The position numbers and the translations under genes were made by a program. The notes beneath the pieces were generated by a model. The model ran no database searches. It was given only the letters and a program-made list of their open reading frames with translations, and had not been told where the DNA came from. DNA of 64,000 nt from an uncultured Prevotellaceae bacterium (GTDB taxonomy: Bacteria > Bacteroidota > Bacteroidia > Bacteroidales > Bacteroidaceae), in assembly GCA_900316285.1 (NCBI GenBank), contig ONCG01000016.1:1-64000 (forward strand), given 5' to 3'. This document shows, piece by piece, positions 50,089 to 59,665 of the stretch; the first letter of the stretch is position 1; each line of letters begins with the position of its first letter.

Positions 50089-50175
50089 GTTTCTAGTTTC
50101 TGGTTTCTAGTTTCAAGTTCTTTCTCCGCTTCACTTCGAAAGCGTCGCTTCGCGCCGAGCGTTAAGTTTCTAGTA
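50089..50175. repeat. Inverted GAAACYA heptamers and Ser/Leu-type spacer
   Basis: GTTTCTAGTTTCTGG words (50089-50116), followed by TTCTTTCTCCGCTTC...GCGTCGCTTCGCGCCGAGCG, the same block as at about 25838-25880. Confidence 0.65.
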
Positions 50176-50949
50176 TTATTCCTCCAGCCACGTATCGATG
50201 AGACGGCGGGCGATGCTGAGCTTTTCGGGGATATGCGGAAGGTTGTCCTTTGTGAACCATCCGCCTGCCGAGAGTTCGCTCTTCTGCAGATGAATCTCGC
50301 CGCCGGCATAATCGGCAAAGAAACCCACCATCAGTCCGCAGGGGTAGGGCCACGGCTGTGAACCGAAATAGCGGATGTTCTCGATTTCGAGTCCCGTTTC
50401 CTCGCGCACCTCTCTGACGATGGCCTCTTCGAGCGATTCGCCAGTCTCTACGAAGCCCGCCACAAGTCCGTAGAAATCGCTGCGGAAATTGCGGGCATGT
50501 ACCAACAGCACCTTGTCTTCACGGCGGATGAGTACGATGATGGCAGTTGCTAGCTGTGGCCACACCTCCTTACCACACTCCGTGCATCGCTTCGAGATTT
50601 CGGTATGCAGCTTCATCGGAGCGCCACACACACCGCAAAACTTCGTGTTTTGGTCCCAATAGAGAATCTCCTGGCACTTTCCTGCTTTCTGATAGAGGTC
50701 GAGGCTGATTTTGGCATACGACTGCCGCAAGGGCGACATCTCGAAACGAGGATGGTCGATGACAGGCATGTCGATGGCATAGGTGCGCACGGGCGTTCCA
50801 TCGGGAAATGGCGTGATGGTGTGGACCGTTGTCCAAGGCTTGGTCTCTACCGGAGGCTCTTCAGCAAAGGGAATACCATAGCCGCCGTCTTCCTGGCGCT
50901 CTAGCATCAGGTCACCTTTGCAAAACACAAACCAAAGTTTCTTTTCCAT
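50176..50949 (-). CDS. nudC: NADH pyrophosphatase (NudC-like Nudix)
   Basis: 257 aa. A zinc ribbon (Cys105, Cys108, Cys122, Cys125) precedes the Nudix box GFVETGESLEEAIVREVREE (165-184). SQPWPYPCGLM after it is the NudC-specific motif for NAD(H) binding. Hydrolyses NADH and decaps NAD-RNA. Confidence 0.93.
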   Translation of the reverse strand: MEKKLWFVFCKGDLMLERQEDGGYGIPFAEEPPVETKPWTTVHTITPFPDGTPVRTYAIDMPVIDHPRFEMSPLRQSYAKISLDLYQKAGKCQEILYWDQNTKFCGVCGAPMKLHTEISKRCTECGKEVWPQLATAIIVLIRREDKVLLVHARNFRSDFYGLVAGFVETGESLEEAIVREVREETGLEIENIRYFGSQPWPYPCGLMVGFFADYAGGEIHLQKSELSAGGWFTKDNLPHIPEKLSIARRLIDTWLEE

Positions 50950-51028
50950 GTAGTTGGAGGCGTAGATAAGGGATATATGGTGAAGAAAAACTATCTTTCT
51001 GCGAGAATCTTTTTCTCTGAAGGGAAAC

Positions 51029-52768
51029 TTACTTCTTGAACAACAGTTGACGGTCGCGCTCAGCAGCAGGCTTCACCCACTCTTCGGGTACGAAGCGCCA
51101 GTTATGGTTCGGCTGCGGGTCGACGGTTCCCATGCGCTCAATTTCTTTCATGAGATAGTAGCGCTGATCGCGTTTGCTGCGCCAGATGATGCGCTTGTCA
51201 AGCTCATCGTGAGGAATGCCGGCTCCTTGCGTGAGGAGTTCGCCACCACCGTTGCCACGATAGCTGTTGACGGCAACTTTATACCAGCGTGCCTCGTCGA
51301 AGGGCTCGCCATTGCTCATGCGAAGGATGCGCACCTTCTGTCCGTCGGGCTTCGTGACATCCACCTCATAGTCAATGCCTGCAGCAGAGTCGAAGTTGAA
51401 GGAGAAGTTCTTGAATCCCAGTCGTTGCTGGTCGCCATAGGTGCTTTCGCTGAGGAGCAACAGATGATCGTCGGGAGATGTCATCGTGTTCACCCATAGG
51501 TCGTAGCTCATCTCGAGATGCTTGCGGATTTCCTCACCCGTGAGGCGCATCACGTAGAGCTGGTTCTCGAACTTATAGAGGTTGAACATGTCGCTGACAA
51601 AGACAGGACCCTCGTTGATGGAGGCATCGAAGGAGAGCGGAGCATTGAAAGAGATGTCGGCGCCTGTGATCTGCAACTGCAGGTTCAAGATGAAGTCGTT
51701 GAATGCCGAGTTGCCAAAGAAGCAGTCGCGGGTGTAGATGCTGTTCTTGAACACACCAATCTGACGATTCACGAAGTTGTTGACTTTCTCAATTTGTGGC
51801 TGGAAATGCGCCATGAATGCTTCGTCGATGGGCTCATCGACGACATCGACGAGGTTGCCCTTGATGTTTTTCGAGACAACCTTTCCCTTTCGCAGCGTCA
51901 CCTCCACTTCAGCATCTGCAACCGTGATGGCATTGTTGGCGGGATCGAGACAGGTGACGGGCTTGCCTTCGCAGTTCATAACCACAGAGTTATGGCGAGT
52001 GTGGTCGTGGCCGAAGAGCACGATGTCGAAGCCAGGCACTTCCTGGGCTACGCGCAGCGAAGCATCTTCCTCATATTCATCCGTCTTGATGCCTCCATCC
52101 TTGCCGCTGTGGAAGAGTCCGATGACGATGTCGGGCTTCTCGTTCTTCTGCAGGTGCTCCATCCATTTGCGTGCCGAAACCACCATGTCTTCGAATTGCA
52201 GGCCGCTCCAGATGTCCTCCGTGAGCCAGTTGGGAATGGCTGGTGTGATCATTCCGAGAATGGCAATCTTCACTCCTTGTCGGTTCAGGATGGTGTAGGG
52301 TGGCACATAGGGCTTTCCTGTTGCCGTATTGATGATGTTGGCACCCAGCATTGGGCAATTCACCTCGTTGATCCACTTGTCATAGCAGGCGTGTCCCGTC
52401 TCAACGTCATGATTGCCGAAAGTCTCGGCATCGTACTTCATATAATTGATGACATCGGCAGCCACATTGGTTGAGGCGGTATCGACGTAGTTGAAGTAGT
52501 AGCACGTGGGTTGTCCTTGCAGGATGTCGCCATTGTCGACAAGGATGACATTGTCGCCAAGTTCCTGGCGCAGACGGTTTACGTAGGTACTAACGCGAGC
52601 CAGCGAACCGCGCTTGGGCTTGCGAGTGATGAAGTCGTAAGGGAAGAATGACCCGTGCACATCACTGGTTTCAATGACGCGCAGGCGAACGGTTTGATTC
52701 TTTTTCTTTGCCATTGCCGGACTGAATACCATCAGTGCCAAAAGACACAGGGAAACTACTTTTTTCAT
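51029..52768 (-). CDS. 5'-nucleotidase / 2',3'-cyclic phosphodiesterase family protein
   Basis: 579 aa with signal peptide MKKVVSLCLLALMVFSPAMA. Metallophosphatase motifs: ETSDVHGSFFPYDF, VDNGDILQGQP, GNHDVETGH, GLFHSG and GHDHTRHNS. The C-terminal substrate-binding domain follows at about 340-560 with NDFILNLQL and SYRGNGGGELLT. Dephosphorylates external nucleotides for uptake. Confidence 0.9.
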   Translation of the reverse strand: MKKVVSLCLLALMVFSPAMAKKKNQTVRLRVIETSDVHGSFFPYDFITRKPKRGSLARVSTYVNRLRQELGDNVILVDNGDILQGQPTCYYFNYVDTASTNVAADVINYMKYDAETFGNHDVETGHACYDKWINEVNCPMLGANIINTATGKPYVPPYTILNRQGVKIAILGMITPAIPNWLTEDIWSGLQFEDMVVSARKWMEHLQKNEKPDIVIGLFHSGKDGGIKTDEYEEDASLRVAQEVPGFDIVLFGHDHTRHNSVVMNCEGKPVTCLDPANNAITVADAEVEVTLRKGKVVSKNIKGNLVDVVDEPIDEAFMAHFQPQIEKVNNFVNRQIGVFKNSIYTRDCFFGNSAFNDFILNLQLQITGADISFNAPLSFDASINEGPVFVSDMFNLYKFENQLYVMRLTGEEIRKHLEMSYDLWVNTMTSPDDHLLLLSESTYGDQQRLGFKNFSFNFDSAAGIDYEVDVTKPDGQKVRILRMSNGEPFDEARWYKVAVNSYRGNGGGELLTQGAGIPHDELDKRIIWRSKRDQRYYLMKEIERMGTVDPQPNHNWRFVPEEWVKPAAERDRQLLFKK

Positions 52769-52789
52769 GTCATTTTAGGTTTTATGTCG

Positions 52790-52797
52790 CAAAGTTA
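52790..52797 (-). promoter_or_regulatory. -7 box of the 5'-nucleotidase gene
   Basis: TAACTTTG on the minus strand, 22 bp before the start codon; no TTG at normal distance. Confidence 0.45.
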
Positions 52798-52860
52798 CAA
52801 AAAAAAATCCAGTTAGGCATATTTTTTGCTCATACATTTTTAAAAAAGGAGGATTGAATT

Positions 52861-53571
52861 ATGGCATTCATTGATTATTACAAGATTCTAGGTGTAAAGA
52901 AGGACATCGCACAAGATGATCTGCGAGCAGCTTACAAGAAGCGGGCCAAGCAGTTTCATCCCGACCTGCATCCTAACGACCCAAAGGCAAAGGCAAAGTT
53001 TCAGGCGCTGAACGAGGCCTACGACGTACTGAGTGACCCCGAGAAGCGCAAGAAGTATGACCAATATGGCGAGCACTGGAAGGAGGCCGAGAACTTTGGT
53101 GCCGGTGGCTCGGGCGGTTTCAACTGGAATGGCTCGGGTGGTTCACCGTTCGACGACTTCGACTTCGGAGCCTTCAAGGGTGGAGGCGGCTTCTCGTCGT
53201 TCTTCGAGGAGTTGTTCGGACGTGGTGCTAAGCAGTCTGGCGGCTTCTCTTCGGCTGGCGGTGGCTTCTCTTCGGCTGGCGGCTTCTCGTCGGCAGATAG
53301 TGGCGAAGTTCATGCCAAAGTGTCACTCGATGTCTTTACTGCTATGCTTGGTGGTGAAATTGTCATCCAGCTCACCGATGGCACGAAGCTGAAGCTAAAG
53401 GTGAAACCTGGCACGCAGCCGGGCAGCAAGGTGAAGTTGCGTGGCAAGGGACACCACCTGGGTAACGGTAAGTCCGGTGACTTGATTGTTACGTTCGACG
53501 TACAGCTCCCAACGAATCTGACGGAGCAGCAGAAGTCGCTACTCCGTCAGGCGCAGATGGCAGGGAGATAA
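52861..53571 (+). CDS. DnaJ-domain protein (CbpA-like, short)
   Basis: 236 aa. J domain at 1-70 with the HPD motif (FHPDLHPND). A Gly/Phe-rich linker (about 77-155) contains FSSAGGG-like repeats. One substrate-binding beta domain follows (about 160-230: EVHAKVSLDVFTAMLGGEI, LKLKVKPGTQPGSKVKLRGKG), so one CTD is missing relative to CbpA (about 306 aa). AAAGGAGG lies close upstream, a rare strong Shine-Dalgarno for this phylum. Partner of DnaK. Confidence 0.88.
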   Translation: MAFIDYYKILGVKKDIAQDDLRAAYKKRAKQFHPDLHPNDPKAKAKFQALNEAYDVLSDPEKRKKYDQYGEHWKEAENFGAGGSGGFNWNGSGGSPFDDFDFGAFKGGGGFSSFFEELFGRGAKQSGGFSSAGGGFSSAGGFSSADSGEVHAKVSLDVFTAMLGGEIVIQLTDGTKLKLKVKPGTQPGSKVKLRGKGHHLGNGKSGDLIVTFDVQLPTNLTEQQKSLLRQAQMAGR

Positions 53572-53636
53572 ATATTCGTTTCCCTTGAGCCGTTAGATGT
53601 TAAACGCTAATTTCTTGAGCGTAAGAAGCTGAACGC

Positions 53637-54776
53637 TTACTCCATGATCTTCGACATGTTGAACTCCACGATTCGGAATTCAGCGTTTACGCGGGCATGG
53701 ATGCGGAACTTCTGTTGCGAGTCCTTGCTACCGTCGTTGTAAGTAACTTTTTGGTTGGTGGTGAACTGTGTGATGTATTCATACTGGTCAGCACCAACTT
53801 CTTTTTTGTCGATTTGGTAGTCGTTGAGGATATACCAGTTCATGTTTTCCACATTGGGCTTCCAAAGGCGATAGACGTAGTTGATGACCTGCTCGCGGGT
53901 AGCATCGGGAATGCCTTGGAAGTTCTTCAAAATGTCGGCCAGCGTACCACCAATGCCTTCTGTGTTGCGGGAGTTAACGCCTTGGAAGAAACGCTTGAAG
54001 AGCTGGTGCACGATTTCCTCTTCTTCTGGCTGCAGGGTCTTGGCTTCCAGCTCCTTGATGAGCTCGTCGGCATTCTCGAGGAATTTGCCGTTGGGATGCG
54101 CCACCTGATATGCGTGGTAGGACTCAACGGTGTTGTCGGCTTTGGCCTTTGCCCAGTCGATGGAGTCAATTTTGTTGTGAGCCTCGCCCTTGTGTGGTGA
54201 GTCAGGATAATTCTTGATGAACTCCTCCAACTCCGTCTTCGACTGACTCACGCAAGCGTTGTTCCAGTCGCGGTCGGCCTGCTGAATGGCTGTGAGGCGG
54301 CTCTGGATGGAATCGCGGCGAGAGGCCGAAGCATCGCGATAAGTGTCGAGGAAGCTTTGCAGCACCAATGGGTCGCTGCTGGTCATCGCATAGGTGTATG
54401 CTTCGGTTTCCTTCGTATCCTTGGCATTGTGGTAGAAGTAGAAGCAAACGCCGCAGATAACGAGGGCGAGGAAGAGCGAGAACAACAGAGCACCCCAGCT
54501 GCGCTTCTTTTTCTTTGGCGGCTGTTCGGGTGTTGTCTGCGTCTCTTCGCGAGGTGCAGTGGGGATGGGAGGTGGTGTCGTGGGGAAGGACTGCCTGATG
54601 GGCTGTGCATCGTTGGCATGATGACAGATGGGACAGGAGTCCTGTTCGTTCAAATAGACGGTCCCACATTGCGGGCAACGTGTGATGTGACCTGCTATCT
54701 CGACCCCGCATGAAGGGCATGTGGGTGCTTTGTCGCTGATTTGGTGCCCGCATTCCGGGCATTTGATGATGGCCAT
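53637..54776 (-). CDS. Zinc-ribbon single-TM protein
   Basis: 379 aa from the ATG at 54776. The first 60 residues hold two double-zinc-ribbons (CPECGHQI, CPSCGVEI, CPQCGTVY, CPICHHA). A Pro-rich linker, a basic stretch (PKKKKRSW) and one membrane helix (about 94-113) follow, and a helical periplasmic part with TPR-like pieces (FIKNYPDSPHKGEAHNKID). Ends with a mixed alpha/beta NTF2-like domain. Function unknown. Confidence 0.78.
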   Translation of the reverse strand: MAIIKCPECGHQISDKAPTCPSCGVEIAGHITRCPQCGTVYLNEQDSCPICHHANDAQPIRQSFPTTPPPIPTAPREETQTTPEQPPKKKKRSWGALLFSLFLALVICGVCFYFYHNAKDTKETEAYTYAMTSSDPLVLQSFLDTYRDASASRRDSIQSRLTAIQQADRDWNNACVSQSKTELEEFIKNYPDSPHKGEAHNKIDSIDWAKAKADNTVESYHAYQVAHPNGKFLENADELIKELEAKTLQPEEEEIVHQLFKRFFQGVNSRNTEGIGGTLADILKNFQGIPDATREQVINYVYRLWKPNVENMNWYILNDYQIDKKEVGADQYEYITQFTTNQKVTYNDGSKDSQQKFRIHARVNAEFRIVEFNMSKIME

Positions 54777-54860
54777 ATGTTGAGTTGATAGTTGAGAGTT
54801 GACAGTTGATAGTTCGGAGTCAAGGCATATCATAACCTATTACCTATTCACTATTACCTA

Positions 54861-55556
54861 TTACCTGTGACGGTATCTGATTTCGCGCAGCCGATGCTTG
54901 CCCATGAAGCGGCTCTTATCGATGTATCCGCGTACGCCGTTGATGTGTCCTTTACCTGTGTATTGCCACATAGTAATATCGCGATCGTCCTTCAGCCGAG
55001 GTTCAAAGTCGGTGTACTGGGCAATCATGATTTTGTAGTCGTCGAGCTTTCCCTGGAAGTGTTTGTCGTAGAAGTTCGCACCCGTGTAGATGAGGGGCTT
55101 CTGTCGATAAGCCTTCTCGATGAGCTCCAGGAAGAGGAACAGCGAGTCGCAGAACGCTTCGGTGGAGAGGCCGCCGGTTGTTTCGATGTCGATCATCGGC
55201 AATAGTTCCTGCTCGTCGGGCAGGCATTGCTTCGTGAAGTTGTCGAGTTGCAGCTGCTGCGGCGTCTTCGGCCGATAGAAGTGGTAGGCTCCCACCATGA
55301 GTCCGTGTTCATGTGCCATCTGAATGTTGCGCTGGAACATATCGTCGATGCGGTCGCCGCCCTCGGTGGCTTTCAGATAGACGTAGGCCATCTTCTTGTT
55401 CTCGCCGATGGCCTGCCAGAACACGTTGCCCTGATAGTGGCTCAGGTCGATGCCGTGAACATGACTGCAGGTGTCCTCACACTGCACGAGCGAGGACTGG
55501 GCATTCATTGTGAAGGCATATATGATGGAGATGACGATTGCTAATGTTCGTTTCAT
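54861..55556 (-). CDS. GH25 lysozyme-like exported muramidase
   Basis: 231 aa from the ATG at 55556. Signal MKRTLAIVISIIYAFTMNAQ. GH25 core: HGIDLSHYQGNVFWQAI (Asp), AYVYLKATEG, GAYHFYRP, LPMIDIETTGG (catalytic DxE) and PLIYTGANFY, YTDFEPRLKDDRDITMWQYTGKG. Cuts the glycan strand of peptidoglycan. Confidence 0.92.
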   Translation of the reverse strand: MKRTLAIVISIIYAFTMNAQSSLVQCEDTCSHVHGIDLSHYQGNVFWQAIGENKKMAYVYLKATEGGDRIDDMFQRNIQMAHEHGLMVGAYHFYRPKTPQQLQLDNFTKQCLPDEQELLPMIDIETTGGLSTEAFCDSLFLFLELIEKAYRQKPLIYTGANFYDKHFQGKLDDYKIMIAQYTDFEPRLKDDRDITMWQYTGKGHINGVRGYIDKSRFMGKHRLREIRYRHR

Positions 55557-55582
55557 AGGTGCAAAGGTACACATTTTCTCGG

Positions 55583-56386
55583 TTATTCTTCAATTTCCGA
55601 CAGACTTTTTGCAAAATTATTCAGAAAGTTGCTCGAGGTCTCGATGGGTGCGTAGTTGATGTATCGGATGCTACGTCGCAAATTGCGCCGCATCACCTTT
55701 GAGTTGTTGACCACGAATCCCGTCTTTCGCTGGCGGAAGTGCCACTCTTCGGACGTGTCGGTGGCGGTATGTGCCAAGGTTCTGAGTATCAGGGGATAAG
55801 CCTCAGGCTCGACGGTTTCGACGAAGGGTATCTCGTCTTGGTCGAATTCGAACACGCTGATGAGAATGGAACCTTCGAGCTGGGCAAGCCGCTTGATGTG
55901 TAGCTTGTCGAGCCAGCCCTCCAGCTTCACGAAGTCTACTTTGTCGCCACGCGTGCGCAGGTAGGAGCCCAGTTCGCTGATGGCGCTTAGCGAGATCCCG
56001 CTATTCAAGATGAGGCCGATGTTCCTCACGATGATATTAAGCAAGTCGAGGGTGGGCATCGATGCATCCAGCTCGTGGCGCTCACCCTTTTGAATCTTGC
56101 GCAATCGGCGGTTCAAAAAACGGTTGCTCAGTCGTGGCAGCGTGTTGGTCTTCTCAGTTTCGGAGACGATTGCCTGTAGGTCGTCGATGAGGGTCTTCGG
56201 GAAGTTGGCGTTCTCGTCGAATGTGTGGTTGCGCAGTCCCTTCACGGCAATCTCTGCCACCCCCTGTCGCTCTACCAGTTTGGCAAGCTGTTGCCATTTG
56301 TAGAGCGACATGGGCTCGAGGCTCTCATATTCGTTGAGGGCGCCTGAGCGCAGAAGCCGGAAAAAATTGCGTTGTAGGATGTTCAT
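55583..56386 (-). CDS. Conserved hypothetical protein
   Basis: 267 aa from the ATG at 56386; the earlier 34 frame residues are Ser/Pro-rich spacer translation. The protein is helical: MNILQRNFFRLLRSGALNEYE, LYKWQQLAKLVERQGVAEI. Later GERHELDASMPTLDLLNIIV and LEGWLDKLHIKRLAQLEGSILI. No family recognised, no signal. Confidence 0.6.
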   Translation of the reverse strand: MNILQRNFFRLLRSGALNEYESLEPMSLYKWQQLAKLVERQGVAEIAVKGLRNHTFDENANFPKTLIDDLQAIVSETEKTNTLPRLSNRFLNRRLRKIQKGERHELDASMPTLDLLNIIVRNIGLILNSGISLSAISELGSYLRTRGDKVDFVKLEGWLDKLHIKRLAQLEGSILISVFEFDQDEIPFVETVEPEAYPLILRTLAHTATDTSEEWHFRQRKTGFVVNNSKVMRRNLRRSIRYINYAPIETSSNFLNNFAKSLSEIEE

Positions 56387-56426
56387 TGGAGGGGTTGAGG
56401 AGTTGAGACGTTGAGGAGTTGTGGGG

Positions 56427-57725
56427 TTATGAGAAGCGACGTGGATAGCGGAGGAGGATGGCGAGTAGGGCCGCGATGCCGATGGCAAACGGGTAGTAGA
56501 GATAGGGCAGGATGCTCACGGGGTTGAGCTGAGCAAGTCCTGCAGCCATGAGGATTTGTGCTCCGTAGGGGATGAGTCCCTGCATGAAGCAGGAGAACGT
56601 GTCGAGGATGGAAGCACACTTGCGGTTGTCTACTCCATAGCGGTCGCCAATCTGTTTGGCAATGGGGCCAACGGTGATGATGGCCACGGTGTTGTTTGCT
56701 GTGCAGAGGTCTACAATCGCCACCAATACTCCGATGGCGAGTTCGGCGCCACGCTTGCCGTTGATGCGGGCCGTCAGCTTCTGGATGATGTAGTCGATGC
56801 CGCCGTTTTCGCGAATGATCTCCAGCAGTCCGCCAGCCATCATGGTGATGATGATCAGCTCACCCATTGCCAAGATGCCGTTGCCCATTGCGCCAAACCA
56901 CCCGTAGAGGTCGTAGGTGCCATCGCTGATGCCGATGATGCCTGTCAGCGCAAGGCCGATGGTGAGTACCGCCATCACATTCATACCCATGATGGCACAG
57001 ACGAGTACGACGATGTAGGGGATGACCTTCAGATATTGCACCTCGGGCACGCTGGTGGGTGATGCGATGCCTTGTCCGAGAACGAGATAGAGCAGCAGGA
57101 TGACGATAGCTGCCGGAACGACGATGAAAGCGTTCACGCGGAACTTGTCGCTCATTTTGCAGCCCTGTGTCTGCGTGGCCACGACGGTGGTGTCGGAGAT
57201 GAACGAAAGGTTATCGCCGAAGAACGAACCGCCCACGACCACCGCCGTCATCATCGCCACGCTGGTATCGGTGGAGTGGGCGAGGGCTGCAGCGATGGGC
57301 ACGAGGGCAACAATGGTTCCCACGCTCGTGCCGATGCTAATCGAGATGAAGCAAGAGGCGAGGAACAACCCCGCCAACAGCATCTCGCTTGGCAGTAGGT
57401 CGAGGGTGAGCGCAACGGTGGCGTCGATGCTGCCCATCGTCTTGGCAGAGTGGGCGAAGGCACCGGCCATCACGAATATCCAGAGCATGAACATCATGTT
57501 CTGCGTGCTGGCGCCGCGACTATAGGTCTCTATGCGCTTGGTCAGTGGGAAACCGCCCGAGATGGCTACGGCATAGACGCTCGATATCATGAAGGCAACG
57601 GTGATGGGCACTTTGTAGAAGTCGCCCGCAATCAGCGATGTCGCCAGATAGAGCGCTATGAAGACCATCAGTGGCGATAATGCCCATAGCCCTTTTCGGT
57701 TGCTAATCTTCTGTGATGAGTTCAA
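56427..57725 (-). CDS. NhaC family Na+/H+ antiporter
   Basis: 432 aa with about eleven helices. Typical signature: ISIGTSVGTIVALVPIAAAL, then GGSFFGDNLSFISDTTVVAT and NGILAMGELIIITMMAGG. NhaC proteins exchange cations or organic acids. ANNTVAIITVGPIAKQIGDRYGVD at the end of the core is conserved. Confidence 0.9.
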   Translation of the reverse strand: MNSSQKISNRKGLWALSPLMVFIALYLATSLIAGDFYKVPITVAFMISSVYAVAISGGFPLTKRIETYSRGASTQNMMFMLWIFVMAGAFAHSAKTMGSIDATVALTLDLLPSEMLLAGLFLASCFISISIGTSVGTIVALVPIAAALAHSTDTSVAMMTAVVVGGSFFGDNLSFISDTTVVATQTQGCKMSDKFRVNAFIVVPAAIVILLLYLVLGQGIASPTSVPEVQYLKVIPYIVVLVCAIMGMNVMAVLTIGLALTGIIGISDGTYDLYGWFGAMGNGILAMGELIIITMMAGGLLEIIRENGGIDYIIQKLTARINGKRGAELAIGVLVAIVDLCTANNTVAIITVGPIAKQIGDRYGVDNRKCASILDTFSCFMQGLIPYGAQILMAAGLAQLNPVSILPYLYYPFAIGIAALLAILLRYPRRFS

Positions 57726-57761
57726 GAGTTCAAATGCGGCTGCGCCGCGTGTAAACCACGT

Positions 57762-57846
57762 GTAGGGGCAGACCCCCGTGTCTGCCCATTGTTATCGTAA
57801 GATGGGATTCGCTATTGTTCGGGCAGACACGGGGGTCTGCCCCTAC
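57762..57846. repeat. Inverted pair of the CTGCCCCTAC element
   Basis: GTAGGGGCAGACCCCCGTG and its inverted copy flank about 30 bp, just upstream of the uxaA stop. Confidence 0.8.
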
Positions 57847-57856
57847 GGTGGGCCAA

Positions 57857-59356
57857 TTACAGCGTCACTCCGTTCTTGAAGATAGAGATTTCGCGATAAC
57901 CGTTCACCTCGTTCTGTACGGGACGGCCGCTGGCGACCTCCAATACGTAGTCGACAAACTGCGCGAGCAGTTCTGCCATCGGTGTGCCCTCGACGAGCAT
58001 TCCGGCATTGAAGTCAATCCAGTTGGGCTTGTTCTGATAGAGCGTGGAGTTGGTCGAAATCTTCATCGTGGGAACGAAGGTGCCGAAAGGCGTACCGCGA
58101 CCCGTTGTGAAGAGCACCATTTGGCAGCCAGCCGAAGCCAGCGCCGTTGCTGCAACGAGGTCGTTGCCGGGAGCCGACAGCAGGTTCAAACCGTTGTGCT
58201 GCAGGCGGTCGCCATAGGCGAGCACACCACTCACGGGGGCACGACCGCACTTCTGCGTACAGCCCAGCGCCTTGTCTTCGAGTGTGGAGATGCCACCGGC
58301 CTTGTTGCCTGGCGATGGGTTCTCGCCCACCGGCTCGCCGTGCGACAGGAAGTACTCCTTGAAGTCGTTGATGAGCTTCACAGTCTGCTCGAAGAGCTCG
58401 GGTGTCTCGCAGCGGTTCATGAGAATGGTCTCGGCGCCAAACATTTCAGGCACCTCGGTGAGGATGCTCGTTCCGCCCTGCGCCACCAGCCAGTCGCTGA
58501 ACTCACCCACGAGGGGGTTGGCGGTGATGCCCGAGAAGCCGTCGCTGCCGCCACACTTCAGACCGACGCGTAGCTTGCTGGCAGGCACCTCAGTGCGCTC
58601 ATCGGTAGCTGCCTGCCGGTAGAGTTCGCGCAGGATGGCAGTACCCTCAGCCACCTCGTCGCCGCTGACACGTTGTGTCACCAGCAGCTTCACACGGTCG
58701 TGGTCGTAGTCGCCCAACATAGCCATGAAGTCTTCCGGCTGGTTGTTCTCGCAGCCCAATGAGAGCACGAGCACACCACCCGTGTTGGGATGCAACACGA
58801 TGTCGCGCAGAATCTTCCGCGTGTTCTCATGATCATCGGAAAGCTGCGAACAGCCGTAGTTATGATGCCATGCATGCAACTGCACGTCGGCAGCGGGCAA
58901 CTGGCCGGCAGCCACCTCTTGTTGCACGATGCTCACGATGCGTTCAGCAATACCGTTCACGCAACCAACCGTAGGCACCACCCACACTTCATTACGGATG
59001 CCTACCTCACCGTTGCGGCGCTCATAGCCGCGGAACGTGCGGTTCTCGCAAGCTATCTGCAGCTGCTCGCCAACGGGTTCGTAGGTATAGGTGAGCGTAC
59101 CCTTCAGATTGGTCTTCAGGTTATGCTCGTTCACCCACTGGCCAGCCTGCAAGTCTTCGCGAGCATGGCCGATGGGGTAGCCGTATTTAATGATGTCGGC
59201 GCCCTCGGGGGTGTCGCTGATGAGCACTTTATGACCTGCGGGCGTGTCCTGTAAGAGTACGACAACGCGACCGTCGATTTCTATCTTCTCTCCTTTCTGC
59301 ATGGGTTGCAGACATACCACTACCGTATCGGCAGGATTAATCTTGATGTATTTCAT
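57857..59356 (-). CDS. uxaA: Altronate dehydratase family (UxaA)
   Basis: 499 aa, normal size. Features: the small SAF-like N-terminal domain (about 1-90, TVVVCLQPMQKGEKI), NEVWVVPTVGCVNGIAERI, HNYGCSQLSDDHENTRKIL, LSLGCENNQPEDF, KCGGSDGFSGITANP and TTGRGTPFGTFVPTMKISTN. Converts D-altronate to 2-keto-3-deoxygluconate in galacturonate (pectin) breakdown. The LacI-type gene at 59666-60730 may regulate it. Confidence 0.92.
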   Translation of the reverse strand: MKYIKINPADTVVVCLQPMQKGEKIEIDGRVVVLLQDTPAGHKVLISDTPEGADIIKYGYPIGHAREDLQAGQWVNEHNLKTNLKGTLTYTYEPVGEQLQIACENRTFRGYERRNGEVGIRNEVWVVPTVGCVNGIAERIVSIVQQEVAAGQLPAADVQLHAWHHNYGCSQLSDDHENTRKILRDIVLHPNTGGVLVLSLGCENNQPEDFMAMLGDYDHDRVKLLVTQRVSGDEVAEGTAILRELYRQAATDERTEVPASKLRVGLKCGGSDGFSGITANPLVGEFSDWLVAQGGTSILTEVPEMFGAETILMNRCETPELFEQTVKLINDFKEYFLSHGEPVGENPSPGNKAGGISTLEDKALGCTQKCGRAPVSGVLAYGDRLQHNGLNLLSAPGNDLVAATALASAGCQMVLFTTGRGTPFGTFVPTMKISTNSTLYQNKPNWIDFNAGMLVEGTPMAELLAQFVDYVLEVASGRPVQNEVNGYREISIFKNGVTL

Positions 59357-59665
59357 ATTGTAATGTGTGAAGACGCTTTGCGTCGGGTAAAGAGCCTGCG
59401 GGGAGGGAGATCACCCAGTTGTAGGGGCAGACCCCCGTGTCTGACCGTTGTTTTGTTTGTGGTAGAATTCGCTGTTGTTCGGGCTAGGTGTTCATTGTTG
59501 GCATCTGTTGTTCGGGCAGACACGGGGGTCTGCCCCTACAGTTGGTGGCGTTCTCAACCTTTCTAAACTGCGCTCCGCGCTTCTGAACCTTTCTTAACAG
59601 TTCTCAACTGCGCGTAGCGCTTCTGAACCTTTCTTAACAGTTCTCAACTGCGCGCCCCGCGCGCT
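59357..59665. repeat. Inverted CTGCCCCTAC elements and 40-bp tandem units
   Basis: GTAGGGGCAG at 59421 faces CTGCCCCTAC ending at 59539. Then CTTAACAGTTCTCAACTGCG recurs with period 40 (units 59581-59620 and 59621-59660 after a shortened one at 59551-59580). Related to 1570-1630. No gene. Confidence 0.75.
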
